Shown: positions 1-7,380, counted from the first letter of the stretch. The stretch: 15,193 nt of DNA from 43-108 sp001915545 (GCA_902491215.1 CABUGV010000057.1:1-15193); one strand, 5' to 3'. A program made the numbers and translations. Notes: generated by a model not told the origin, from the sequence alone.

Positions 1-52
1 TACCAAACAGCTTAAAAATGTAGGCTAAATTGGGAACGTTAAACTGGACACC

Positions 53-157
53 CTAATTACTATACGAATATATGCAGGCTCCTGTCTTGCCCGAAAATAG
101 CCCCATGTCATTCGATGCCAGTATCATATCCTTAACATTCTTGTCAAAATTCATCAT
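53..157 (-). pseudogene. Possible LanC-like cyclase N-terminal remnant (34 aa, truncated)
   Basis: A short frame starts ATG ATG ten bases after the stop of the outer-membrane barrel gene, so it sits where the next operon gene would be. It encodes 34 residues and ends at TAG. The stretch MGLFSGKTGACIYSYS resembles the opening of LanC-family lanthionine cyclases of Bacteroidota, where a Gly-Leu-(Phe/Leu)-x-Gly-Lys-x-Gly motif precedes the first helix pair. A complete LanC-like protein has roughly 400 residues, so nearly all of it is missing. The 52 bases after the stop do not continue the similarity in any frame I read, which would fit an insertion or deletion breakpoint. The family call rests on about 16 residues and is tentative. 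A genuine tiny ORF or chance similarity remains possible. Confidence 0.4.
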
Positions 158-167
158 TTCGTTACTT

Positions 168-2813
168 TTAAAAATTAAACTTTGCCGTCAGCATGAACGA
201 CCTTGGACGTATGTCATATTCTGAATAGTATTCATCAAGATTGGAGTACGAACGCACCACATATTTCTTCTTGTTGAGCAGATTGTACACATCAAGCGAG
301 AAACGCACCTTCTTCAGCTTATATACGACATTCATGTCGAGCAATGAGAAATTCCTGTCGCCATCAACTGCACTGTTGTACCTGTGCCTGAATTTCGCCC
401 CTACATAAAATTCATCTGTTATATCGAACGAAGCTTCAATGCTTCCGTTAAGACGGTGCACCGCCGGATACGTCCTCACTCTCTCAACCCTCGACCTTGA
501 GCACGAATAATTTGCATAAACAGCAGTATACAGACGCTTTGCAGGCTTCATACTGAATTCAATTCCGGCATATCCGTTGTCCCATACATTTTTCATAAGC
601 TCATTCTGCCGCAGGCTGCAGTTGAATCCCCGGTTCCATCCGCCGCTTAATTTCATAGAAGCATTGCACCAGAAGAATGCCTTGCTGAACTCACCGCTCA
701 CTCCGTATGATGTACTGTGGTTGTCCATAAATATTCTGGTGCTGACAATCGATGCATCTGGATTTATGTACATGCTGTTCATTACTTCATTGTCCGACCT
801 TGAAAAATGCACATTCACACTTGCAAACAGCATATTGAGGACATTCCTGTACGACGTGGAAAACGTCCCTTGATAAGAAGTAATATCGTAGAACTGCGGC
901 TGGTTCCGCCTCAAGCTGTTGTAGCTGCCCAGAATAAACCCGGAATACATGGAGTTCCAAGACGGTGTACCAGTGTTCATTCTTCCAGAAGCCTTCAGTT
1001 CAAATCCTTGGAACACTATGTATTTTATATTCACATTCGGACTGAACAGCACCTTATGCCGTGTCTCATCGTCGAATCCGGCGTTGCCGAGCCGTGTCAT
1101 CATATATTTGACCGGAACACCCAGCTCTATCTTAAGATTGCGCACTTCATAATTGAAATTCAGGCCAGCATCGGCATCAAGCCTCAACCATGTCTCAGCA
1201 TTCCTCATGCTGTCGGCCGTAAGCTCAGTTCCATCCACCGATATGTCCGAATGCATATGCACATGCTCTATATTTACATTCAATGAAGGCGACATCGAAA
1301 AGCGGCCTATCTTCACGGCGGACAGCAGCGACGTACCGACACCGCCTTTCAATGATCTCACCCTCATATCTTGGCGCACACTTCCGTACTCATCTCCCAT
1401 GTTGAGGACATCAGGGAACACTCCGGGCGACACTGTCAGCGAATGAGGGGATGTGTTGTAAGACAATCGTGCACTCAGACTATACCCCTTGCCGTCTTCA
1501 TTGGTGTGGATAATGCTGAATTCGTCCGACACCACCAGAGAACGCCATGGAGAACGCTGCTCGACAGTCTCGCCTTCACCAATCTCAATCGTTCCGAACG
1601 ACTCGCGCCAATTTCCAGAAAACGAAAGTGTATTTGACAGATAGTCATGCGGTCTATTGCTTTCATAATCAAGTTCGAGCGACAGATTGTCCGTTGTCTC
1701 ACGGCTGTACTTATCCTCCGCTGATTCTGCCGTCCCTCCGTCGGGAAGCGAATAAACAGTACGTGATGAACTGTGAGTCTTTGTTCTGTCATGCGAATAT
1801 ACAAGATTATAATGCAGCACATCCGTATCCGAGAACTTCTGCAGATTGTTTAAAGTCAGCACGTGTGCATTATTGTATAGAGTGTACTCCGGGTCGAACG
1901 GTGCTCTGGAGGCGCCTGATATGCCCGTGAAGCGTTGTCCGCCTCCACCGCCTCCGCCGTAGAACGAATGGGCCTTCCTCGTTATCTGCGAGCCGTTGTT
2001 CGCATTGTCGTAGGTCAGGACATGCTGCGACTTCCTTCCGAAATACATCAGCGAAATGGAATTTTTCCAAAGCAGTTCATCGCTGAATCCAAGACCGAGC
2101 TCAGCCGAACGCAGCCACGTACCCTTCTTGTTGTCTTTGAGCTGCAGATTGATTGCGGCTTGCTCAGGACGTGAGTCCTTCTGCAGAGCCTTTATCGGCT
2201 GGTGATGTTCGAGCACCTGTACCGTCGATACATCCTTTGCCGATATTCCTTCCGTTGCGATGTTGTACCGTCCCTGAAGCACATCCAGATTCTCTATGTA
2301 GAACTTATTTATAGGTATTCCGTTGTAGCTTATCATCCCGTCTTCCGACACGGATATTCCGGGCAGCCTCTTCAGTACATCGCCTATCGATACATCGCGG
2401 TTGGTCAGGAACGAAGCCACAAGATAATTCAGCGTATCCTTGTCGCCCCATATCTTTTCAGCCTTCACCAAGACTTCCTTCAGTTCCAGAATATCTTCTA
2501 CCGCTACAAGGTCCATATTCTGAGACTTGTTCTGAACAGTCTTAGCCTTAGTCTTTATATTGAATCCGCTCAATCTGACCATCAAACTATCGGATGTGCT
2601 GTCTCCGGAGCTGACCGTGAACTTCCCGTCAACACCCGTAATCTGGTATGACAAGATACTGCTGTCCGGCAGGCTGAACAATGTCACTATCGCACCTTCA
2701 ACCGATTCGCCCGAACCGTTCTTCACACAACCGCTTATCAACGACTGCGCGTTCATCATGCCAGGAAACAGCACAATAACCGCAAATAAAACCGCTTTCG
2801 TCAATGTCCCCAT
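168..2813 (-). CDS. Outer-membrane beta-barrel protein with CarboxypepD_reg-like and TonB-plug domains
   Basis: The protein has 881 residues. Residues 1-22 form a signal peptide (hydrophobic core, then NAQ). Residues about 24-105 look like a carboxypeptidase-regulatory-like beta-sandwich (GAIVTLFSLPDSS and GVDGKFTV motifs). Residues about 125-230 resemble a TonB-receptor plug (DVLKRLPGISVSEDGMISYN). The rest is aromatic-rich beta-barrel ending in ...LTAKFNF, with the terminal Phe expected of a BAM-inserted protein. Such proteins sit in the outer membrane and are typically found next to GLPGLI proteins, as here (84 bases upstream). No SusD partner is visible, so a polysaccharide-utilisation role is not supported. 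Its place downstream of the peptide precursor suggests a role in passage or reception of that peptide, which is inference. A run of seven glycines lies at the start of the barrel region. The substrate cannot be told from sequence. Confidence 0.9.
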   Translation of the reverse strand: MGTLTKAVLFAVIVLFPGMMNAQSLISGCVKNGSGESVEGAIVTLFSLPDSSILSYQITGVDGKFTVSSGDSTSDSLMVRLSGFNIKTKAKTVQNKSQNMDLVAVEDILELKEVLVKAEKIWGDKDTLNYLVASFLTNRDVSIGDVLKRLPGISVSEDGMISYNGIPINKFYIENLDVLQGRYNIATEGISAKDVSTVQVLEHHQPIKALQKDSRPEQAAINLQLKDNKKGTWLRSAELGLGFSDELLWKNSISLMYFGRKSQHVLTYDNANNGSQITRKAHSFYGGGGGGGQRFTGISGASRAPFDPEYTLYNNAHVLTLNNLQKFSDTDVLHYNLVYSHDRTKTHSSSRTVYSLPDGGTAESAEDKYSRETTDNLSLELDYESNRPHDYLSNTLSFSGNWRESFGTIEIGEGETVEQRSPWRSLVVSDEFSIIHTNEDGKGYSLSARLSYNTSPHSLTVSPGVFPDVLNMGDEYGSVRQDMRVRSLKGGVGTSLLSAVKIGRFSMSPSLNVNIEHVHMHSDISVDGTELTADSMRNAETWLRLDADAGLNFNYEVRNLKIELGVPVKYMMTRLGNAGFDDETRHKVLFSPNVNIKYIVFQGFELKASGRMNTGTPSWNSMYSGFILGSYNSLRRNQPQFYDITSYQGTFSTSYRNVLNMLFASVNVHFSRSDNEVMNSMYINPDASIVSTRIFMDNHSTSYGVSGEFSKAFFWCNASMKLSGGWNRGFNCSLRQNELMKNVWDNGYAGIEFSMKPAKRLYTAVYANYSCSRSRVERVRTYPAVHRLNGSIEASFDITDEFYVGAKFRHRYNSAVDGDRNFSLLDMNVVYKLKKVRFSLDVYNLLNKKKYVVRSYSNLDEYYSEYDIRPRSFMLTAKFNF

Positions 2814-2897
2814 ATCAGCCCGTTAATATTTGATTTCCATCCCTTGACATCTATCACTACAACCACGCAACAAGCTTAAAGCCCGCAATACAGTACT

Positions 2898-3725
2898 TCA
2901 ATCTTCCTTCTCTATTGGATTGTACGGATACCCTCCCTTTGGAGTTACTATGCGCATGCCATTTGGAAGAACGCCGAGGGCCGAATAGAATGTCGCCGGT
3001 TCGCGATACATTCTCGCTCTATAGCTGAAACATTTCTTACGGCTCATCTTACGGTACTTGCGCTTGAGCATGGTTATCGGTACAACTGAATCAGAAGCTG
3101 ATTCAATTGCATTCAGCGTAAAAACAAATTCACCCGAAGAATCAGAAGCCTCAAGAATAAGCCCTGGCAGACCTCCCAGTTTCCACGGTCCCAGAGACAT
3201 CGGTATATCTGCTGCATACCACGCCTCGTACCTGCGTCCACCGAAATCGCACGAAGCCATGCGACACTCATGACCGCCGACCACCTTGGTCTGATCCGAT
3301 AATGTCCAATCCTGCTTAGGGACATCTTCCTCGTAAAGAAAACCGCCGACACATCCCAGATTCATTGCAGCTGTCATCCTATTCTTCTTTGGATAACCTA
3401 TATATACATTATCTATCGCCGGATCATAAGACGGAAAACGGAACTTAGGTTCTGCATCCCAGCTGGAGCGCTCCAGATAGCTTAGTTCGCTCTCATCATG
3501 ACCCCTAAAGCAATGCCTTGACACATGTTTTCCTATTTCAAGCACGGTCTCTCCTTCCATCATTTTCCTGTTCACAGTGTCTGCCATGTATTTAAACCCG
3601 TACCGGACTACATATCTGGCAGTATCAAGAACCATATAAGGGCTGTTACTATCCTGCGCAGACAAAAAAGGGTGTGCCGAAAACAGCAATACAAACAACA
3701 AAACAATTTTTCCAATCATAGTCAT
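2898..3725 (-). CDS. GLPGLI family secreted protein
   Basis: With the ATG at 3725 the protein has 275 residues and begins with a clean signal peptide (MTMIGKIVLLFVLLFSA, cleavage near LSAQ). A start at 3719 is nearly equivalent. The reading frame stays open upstream to 3812, but that would bury the signal peptide, so I reject the longer form. The family signature GLPGLI is present exactly at residues 185-190, within WKLGGLPGLILEASD. GLPGLI proteins are a Bacteroidota periplasmic or surface family of unknown biochemical function, usually encoded beside a TonB-plug-type outer-membrane protein. The gene follows the peptide precursor by 90 bases and precedes the barrel gene by 84 bases. It probably acts in the envelope on or with the precursor product, but no catalytic motif is visible. 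Confidence 0.93.
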   Translation of the reverse strand: MTMIGKIVLLFVLLFSAHPFLSAQDSNSPYMVLDTARYVVRYGFKYMADTVNRKMMEGETVLEIGKHVSRHCFRGHDESELSYLERSSWDAEPKFRFPSYDPAIDNVYIGYPKKNRMTAAMNLGCVGGFLYEEDVPKQDWTLSDQTKVVGGHECRMASCDFGGRRYEAWYAADIPMSLGPWKLGGLPGLILEASDSSGEFVFTLNAIESASDSVVPITMLKRKYRKMSRKKCFSYRARMYREPATFYSALGVLPNGMRIVTPKGGYPYNPIEKED

Positions 3726-3754
3726 TAGTTTTAAGTTCAACAAAATATTAATGC

Positions 3755-3782
3755 TTTCTTGCCGGCATAAACCGGCAAGAAA
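3755..3782 (-). promoter_or_regulatory. 11-bp perfect hairpin between precursor and GLPGLI gene
   Basis: The arms TTTCTTGCCGG (3755-3765) and CCGGCAAGAAA (3772-3782) pair perfectly around a six-base loop. On the transcribed minus strand the stem is not followed by a T run, so it is not a standard intrinsic terminator. Its place just after the peptide gene suggests a partial terminator, or an RNA-stabilising or processing stem that raises precursor mRNA relative to the downstream genes. The structure is seen directly; the role is inferred. Confidence 0.6.
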
Positions 3783-3815
3783 ACCGCAAAATGTCAAAGT
3801 CTTGCACCACAATAA

Positions 3816-4079
3816 CTACTGACAAATTGCCAATCCCGGAGTCTCTGTGCTTCCAGAGGAACCCGGACCACAATTATCAGACATAAATCGCTTGTTGATA
3901 GGGTGAGGACAATAGCCTGACGATGTATACTCTTGCCACACACCGATCGAGTATATACACTGACATGTACATGAAAGGTATCCTTTGTCACCATATCCTC
4001 CACCAAGGATTTTCTTCATTTCTTCAGAACTCATCACTGATTCCGGGTCATAAACCTTCAATGGTTTCAATTTTTTCAT
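3816..4079 (-). CDS. GG-leader cysteine-rich natural product precursor peptide
   Basis: The 87-residue product has the layout of Bacteroidales GG-type precursors: a basic start (MKKLKPLKVYD), an acidic/Met helix (MSSEEMKKILGG), and a double-Gly site at residues 26-28. Cleavage there leaves a core of about 60 residues with six cysteines (37, 39, 41, 57, 70, 86), arranged as a CTCQC cluster and three single Cys. The core is also rich in Ser, Thr, Tyr and Gly, with a Pro/Gly/Ser tail. The even number of Cys and the adjacent VKOR-thioredoxin protein suggest disulfides. The neighbouring GT4 enzyme suggests possible sugar attachment. Lanthionine formation is conceivable given the LanC-like remnant, but no dehydratase is in this window. 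The product could be a bacteriocin or signalling peptide; activity cannot be read from sequence. The leader call resembles NCBI family TIGR04149, from memory. Confidence 0.85.
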   Translation of the reverse strand: MKKLKPLKVYDPESVMSSEEMKKILGGGYGDKGYLSCTCQCIYSIGVWQEYTSSGYCPHPINKRFMSDNCGPGSSGSTETPGLAICQ

Positions 4080-4162
4080 CGCTGTTGATTTTTAAGTTAA
4101 TACTACTATTAATTATCACTCTTACAGTCATTTCCAACAGACGTATGCCATAATAAATGACT

Positions 4163-5269
4163 TCAGATTTTCATATCCTTGAAATATATAAGATCTTCAA
4201 CCTTATATTGTTTCGGCAAAAGATAACCATTTACAAGCACTGTCGGAGTTGCATGTAAATCAGTCTTTCTTCTCCAATGCTCATGTCTTGCAAAAATATC
4301 TTCTACAGCAGGGCCATTTATATCCAATCCATTGTCCTGCATAAATTTCTTAGGGCGTACCCTGCCTTTATCAAACCAATCATCATAGATGGCCTCTGCA
4401 GTTTTACGGTCGTTATGAACATAAGCGGCAATCAGCACCTTATTACTCTCTATATTTGAGAAGTATGATAATATATACTGAACACAAATATCTCCACAGG
4501 CACGCGACAATAATTTCCTAAGCCTTGCATGCATCAATGCACACGGATTACAATGAGGGTTCGACAGCACAGTCACCTGCAACGAGGAATCGCGGTTGCC
4601 GAAACATAAAGCGGCATCTTCATCTGAAACATCATAGTGAGGCTGTCTTTTAAGCAGGAACCTGAAAACATTCTCATCATATTTTATGGCGTTCTCGGAT
4701 TCGTCTTTATTATCATCCAGTACTTTATCTGATATAAGAATGGATAATTTATTGACTACAATGACAATAAGAGTAAATATGCAAAACCATAACAGCATCT
4801 GCTCAAATATGATTCCGGACAATGAAAAAGCTTCGGCCGTCAGGAACAAAGACGCGGCACCAGCCATAACCATCCCTTGCACACACAGACAAAGAACGCA
4901 CTTCTGCTTTGCATGAAACAGCTGATACCATATGCTCCATATGCTGAATACAACTGCAAAGCCATTCAGAATGTACAGCAACGTACACCGCCCGTAGAAA
5001 AAAACAAATGCTATATAGGATATAAAATATGCAAAACCGACCTCACTCCAGCTGAAATCTCCACAAACCTTAGCAGCGTCTGTACGAAGTAGTTTTCCGC
5101 AATCGCCATCTCCAAATGCAGAACACACCGTGTCACCTGCACGAGTACTCATGTGCATCTGCTTCTTCAACAGCATTACACATAGCATAAAACCTAAAAC
5201 ACTCATAATCAGGGATACCAGCAATCCAATGTCATTATATATCTGGAGCTTCATGATGCCATAAAGCAT
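4163..5269 (-). CDS. VKOR-DsbA-like thioredoxin protein, separated 3' part of a frameshifted C39-VKOR-Trx gene
   Basis: This frame holds a VKOR (vitamin K epoxide reductase) membrane domain, residues about 10-180, followed by a thioredoxin-fold domain, residues about 200-365. The VKOR part shows the loop Cys pair at 49 and 57 and the active-site CVLC at 124-127 within several hydrophobic helices. The thioredoxin part shows CNPC at 240-243 and the cis-Pro loop TPT at 341-343. Such fusions make disulfides: the Trx domain oxidises substrates and VKOR passes electrons to quinone. The likely client is the six-Cys precursor encoded 83 bases downstream. ATG 5269 is the first ATG in frame, but homology-like sequence continues upstream (EIIGYIKTYLSYFFVL) to the A run at 5325-5331. 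The first membrane helix therefore seems cut, and the natural start is probably in the upstream frame. Confidence 0.88.
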   Translation of the reverse strand: MLYGIMKLQIYNDIGLLVSLIMSVLGFMLCVMLLKKQMHMSTRAGDTVCSAFGDGDCGKLLRTDAAKVCGDFSWSEVGFAYFISYIAFVFFYGRCTLLYILNGFAVVFSIWSIWYQLFHAKQKCVLCLCVQGMVMAGAASLFLTAEAFSLSGIIFEQMLLWFCIFTLIVIVVNKLSILISDKVLDDNKDESENAIKYDENVFRFLLKRQPHYDVSDEDAALCFGNRDSSLQVTVLSNPHCNPCALMHARLRKLLSRACGDICVQYILSYFSNIESNKVLIAAYVHNDRKTAEAIYDDWFDKGRVRPKKFMQDNGLDINGPAVEDIFARHEHWRRKTDLHATPTVLVNGYLLPKQYKVEDLIYFKDMKI

Positions 5270-5316
5270 AACAGCCAGAACAAAGAAATATGATAAATAT
5301 GTCTTAATATACCCGA

Positions 5317-5706
5317 TTATCTCATTTTTTTATGAGCATGGTAATCTGCCTCTGATGCATCCTCTGAATATTCGGCCACCAGTGCACATCCATCCCATCT
5401 TTCTTCCACCTCTTCTACTGAAGACTTTTTCAGCCTGTCATGTTCCCAAAACTCCAGTATTTTATCCTGCAATGCTCTTGCAACAACAAAATCATTTCCG
5501 ATATGAAGAATGCAGGGAAATGACAACTGTGACAAATTCTTCGAATCTATCTTTATCCCATATGTTTTCAGTGAATATTCCGACAAAATCAGGCTCAATC
5601 CATAAAAGTTGTTCTTATATGGATGATGTTCATACAATTCTTTTGTATAGCCGACAGTATGTTCTACTTCCAATTCTTTTAAGAAACAGTCTATTATGTT
5701 TATCAT
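5317..5706 (-). CDS. Degenerate C39-like domain, separated 5' part of the C39-VKOR-Trx gene
   Basis: The 129-residue frame matches the second half of a C39 peptidase-like fold. It has a GLSLILSEYSLKTYGIK helix, then FPCILHIGNDFVVARA (residues 63-78), then SVEEVEERWDGCALVAE near the end. In active C39 peptidases the catalytic His lies in an H-(F/Y)-V-V motif. Here that place is Asp72 (NDFVV), and no DCGPAC-type Cys motif is present, so it should bind but not cleave. From memory, the intact Bacteroidota family runs this domain straight into VKOR after a DY-x-x-H-(K/R)-K-x-E linker. Here DYHAHKKMR stops at TAA directly after a run of seven A. The start is 27 bases after the glycosyltransferase stop. 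The inactive domain may recognise the GG leader, which is inference. Confidence 0.8.
   Translation of the reverse strand: MINIIDCFLKELEVEHTVGYTKELYEHHPYKNNFYGLSLILSEYSLKTYGIKIDSKNLSQLSFPCILHIGNDFVVARALQDKILEFWEHDRLKKSSVEEVEERWDGCALVAEYSEDASEADYHAHKKMR
5325..5331 (-). other. Seven-A homopolymer frameshift site between C39-like and VKOR parts
   Basis: On the minus strand the run AAAAAAA follows CATGCTCAT. The zero frame reads HAHKKMR then TAA. Adding one A gives HAHKKNEIIGYIKTYL and joins the VKOR frame without a gap, producing a 514-codon gene over 4163-5706. The same result would come from -1 ribosomal or transcriptional slippage. The zero-frame heptamer is T AAA AAA, which is not an ideal X XXY YYZ slippery site. 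Sequencing error, fixed mutation and phase variation cannot be told apart here. Confidence 0.85.
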
Positions 5707-5733
5707 AGTATTATTTCCCAGGTTTATTATAAA

Positions 5734-6801
5734 TCATTCCCCCATAAAAAGATTTGAATACATAGATGCAACATGGCTCCACGTAAAATTATTCAATATG
5801 TAACGTTGCAGATCTCTCCGAAGTTTTCTCTTTACCGGCATATCATAATCCAGTATATTTCTGCATATAAGTTCAGAAGCCTCCATGCATGCATTCTGGA
5901 AATCACCATCAAAATCATTTTTCATTCCGATTTCATCTGCAAAAGGACCAAAAATATCCGTAGGGCCATACCTGACAGGCAGAACAGGCATATTGCCGGA
6001 CATTGATGCTTCCAGAGCTGTTATGCAGAATGTTTCTTTATACACCGATGGATAGAACCATACCGCATGTCTGCGCATTTCCCGATACAGTCTTCTTTTT
6101 GACAAATGTCCAAGGTATTTATAATCTTTATTTTCAGGAAGATGACAACAGTAAGATGGGGTCGAGACATATATGCAGAAATCCCGAATGCTTTTCCTTA
6201 CCTCTTTTGCCAATGTACACATTATACCAAGTCCGCGTCTGGGTTCACTGCTCCAAAGTATTGAATGGTCTACAGGATGAACATCGTCCGCAACATCGTA
6301 ATCTTCAGGACGTATTCCATTTGGAACAACAGAAATCCTTGCAGGATCTAGACCCATGTCATGTTTCAAATATTCTGCATGCCAACTGGTAAGAGCCACA
6401 ACCCTGCGCACATTTGGAGAATCAAGTATTTCTATGCCTCCGTTGCATAGACCTTCATCCAAACCATGAAACACAACATATAAATCAACTCCCGAACTGA
6501 CTATTGTCCTTAAATATTCTATTGACGGCCGTGAAACTATAGCAACCTCAAAATTAAATGACGCGAATACAGAAAGACTTCTATCCTCATTCGCATAAAA
6601 AACATGCTCTATGGGTATCCATTTCACACCCTGGGCAACATGTTCAGATTCGCATTGGCATACAACTGTAACATCGTGCCCAACGGATGCCAATGACTCA
6701 GACAGACAAATCAAATATGTTTGTGCACCACCAACACCGTATTCAAGCGAAGTTTCATCAAATCTGACCAATGAAATGCAATTGACAAGGCATATTTTCA
6801 T
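5734..6801 (-). CDS. GT4-type glycosyltransferase of the peptide cluster
   Basis: The protein has 355 residues from ATG 6801. An in-frame GTG at 6810 would add three residues (MNI). It has the GT-B two-domain layout: an N-terminal Rossmann half with GVGGAQTYL near residue 24, a linker with VVPNGI near residue 158, and a C-terminal GT4 half with SSEPRRG near 185. The nucleotide-sugar E-x7-E motif is ETFCITALE near residue 256. It should transfer a sugar from a nucleotide sugar, with a retaining mechanism usual for GT4, in the cytoplasm. It is the first gene of the operon, 27 bases before the C39-like frame. Bacteroidota peptide clusters often include such an enzyme (NCBI model TIGR04157, from memory). 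The acceptor may be Ser, Thr, Tyr or Cys of the precursor core, which is inference; a polysaccharide role is less likely given the neighbours. Confidence 0.88.
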   Translation of the reverse strand: MKICLVNCISLVRFDETSLEYGVGGAQTYLICLSESLASVGHDVTVVCQCESEHVAQGVKWIPIEHVFYANEDRSLSVFASFNFEVAIVSRPSIEYLRTIVSSGVDLYVVFHGLDEGLCNGGIEILDSPNVRRVVALTSWHAEYLKHDMGLDPARISVVPNGIRPEDYDVADDVHPVDHSILWSSEPRRGLGIMCTLAKEVRKSIRDFCIYVSTPSYCCHLPENKDYKYLGHLSKRRLYREMRRHAVWFYPSVYKETFCITALEASMSGNMPVLPVRYGPTDIFGPFADEIGMKNDFDGDFQNACMEASELICRNILDYDMPVKRKLRRDLQRYILNNFTWSHVASMYSNLFMGE

Positions 6802-6857
6802 AATATTCACTATTTAAGGTTTCAAATAACAATGTCCACACCAATATGTATTTGATG

Positions 6858-6884
6858 CAAATGTAGCATAAAATATTATTCAAA
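6858..6884 (-). promoter_or_regulatory. Likely operon promoter, with 14-base T tract upstream
   Basis: On the minus strand TACATTTG (6858-6865) fits the Bacteroidota -7 consensus TAnnTTTG exactly, about 57 bases before the GT4 start codon. A TTTG lies at 6881-6884, closer than the usual -33 spacing of about 20, so only the -7 box is convincing. Directly upstream is a run of 14 T (6882-6895 as A on the plus strand). Nothing else in this gap could drive the operon. Confidence 0.55.
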
Positions 6885-6895
6885 AAAAAAAAAAA

Positions 6896-7380
6896 TTAGA
6901 AATTTTATTACAATTCGATACAAATTACGTCAAATGACTTAAGTCCATATCAGCCATTAGAGATTTGCGCAAACAAATCGTAAGCAAACGCCTCCCACTT
7001 GAATCGGGCGCGCAATCCACAGAAAGCATCAGATACCATCTCTAATTTTCTCTTGCAATCAAAGCCGCAAACAAGCTTGGCAAAATAAATGCGAGGGCTC
7101 ACAATCATAATTCCGAGCGCGCACGGCAAAAATTCCGAGGGCTCGCAAACATACAAACGCTTAAGAGTTTTCCGTCATACACATAACCGCGACAAGAAAA
7201 ATACAGCCGACATGCTTTTTAACTTAAAAGGATGAACATCTTGCAATTTCGGTTTGTTGAGTATATAGAACCGCAAATTTATATGCTCCAAATATCCGGT
7301 GCATACGCATCATGAAACTGCGCTGTCAAGATGTGTCATATTTCAGGATTTATTGCAACAGATTTTAAAGTGTTTTGCCT
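6896..7380. other. Intergenic region without a convincing gene
   Basis: This stretch of nearly 500 bases has no gene I can support. One minus-strand open frame (6950-7156, 68 residues, ending FAYDLFAQISNG) lacks a recognised domain, has no clear start context and runs through short repeats. It may be part of a dispersed intergenic element rather than a gene. The right half (about 7200-7360) is A+T-rich and probably holds the upstream region of the plus-strand gene at 7381. Confidence 0.5.
7092..7153. repeat. Short imperfect direct repeats
   Basis: CGAGGGCTCACAATCATA at 7092-7109 recurs as CGAGGGCTCGCAAACATA at 7136-7153 (16 of 18 bases). A second unit, AATTCCGAG, occurs at 7109-7117 and 7131-7139. 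The units are interleaved over 62 bases and are GC-richer than their surroundings. Confidence 0.6.

Noticed and set aside
168..2813. SusC-type polysaccharide transporter
   Set aside because: There is no SusD partner, and the pairing with a GLPGLI gene and a peptide precursor points to a different class of outer-membrane barrel.
3726..3812. Longer N-terminus for the GLPGLI protein
   Set aside because: The extra 29 residues would precede a clear signal peptide and span the intergenic hairpin; the start at 3725 fits better.
6950..7156. 68-residue minus-strand ORF
   Set aside because: No domain, no convincing start, and it overlaps interleaved short repeats, so it is more likely part of a non-coding element.
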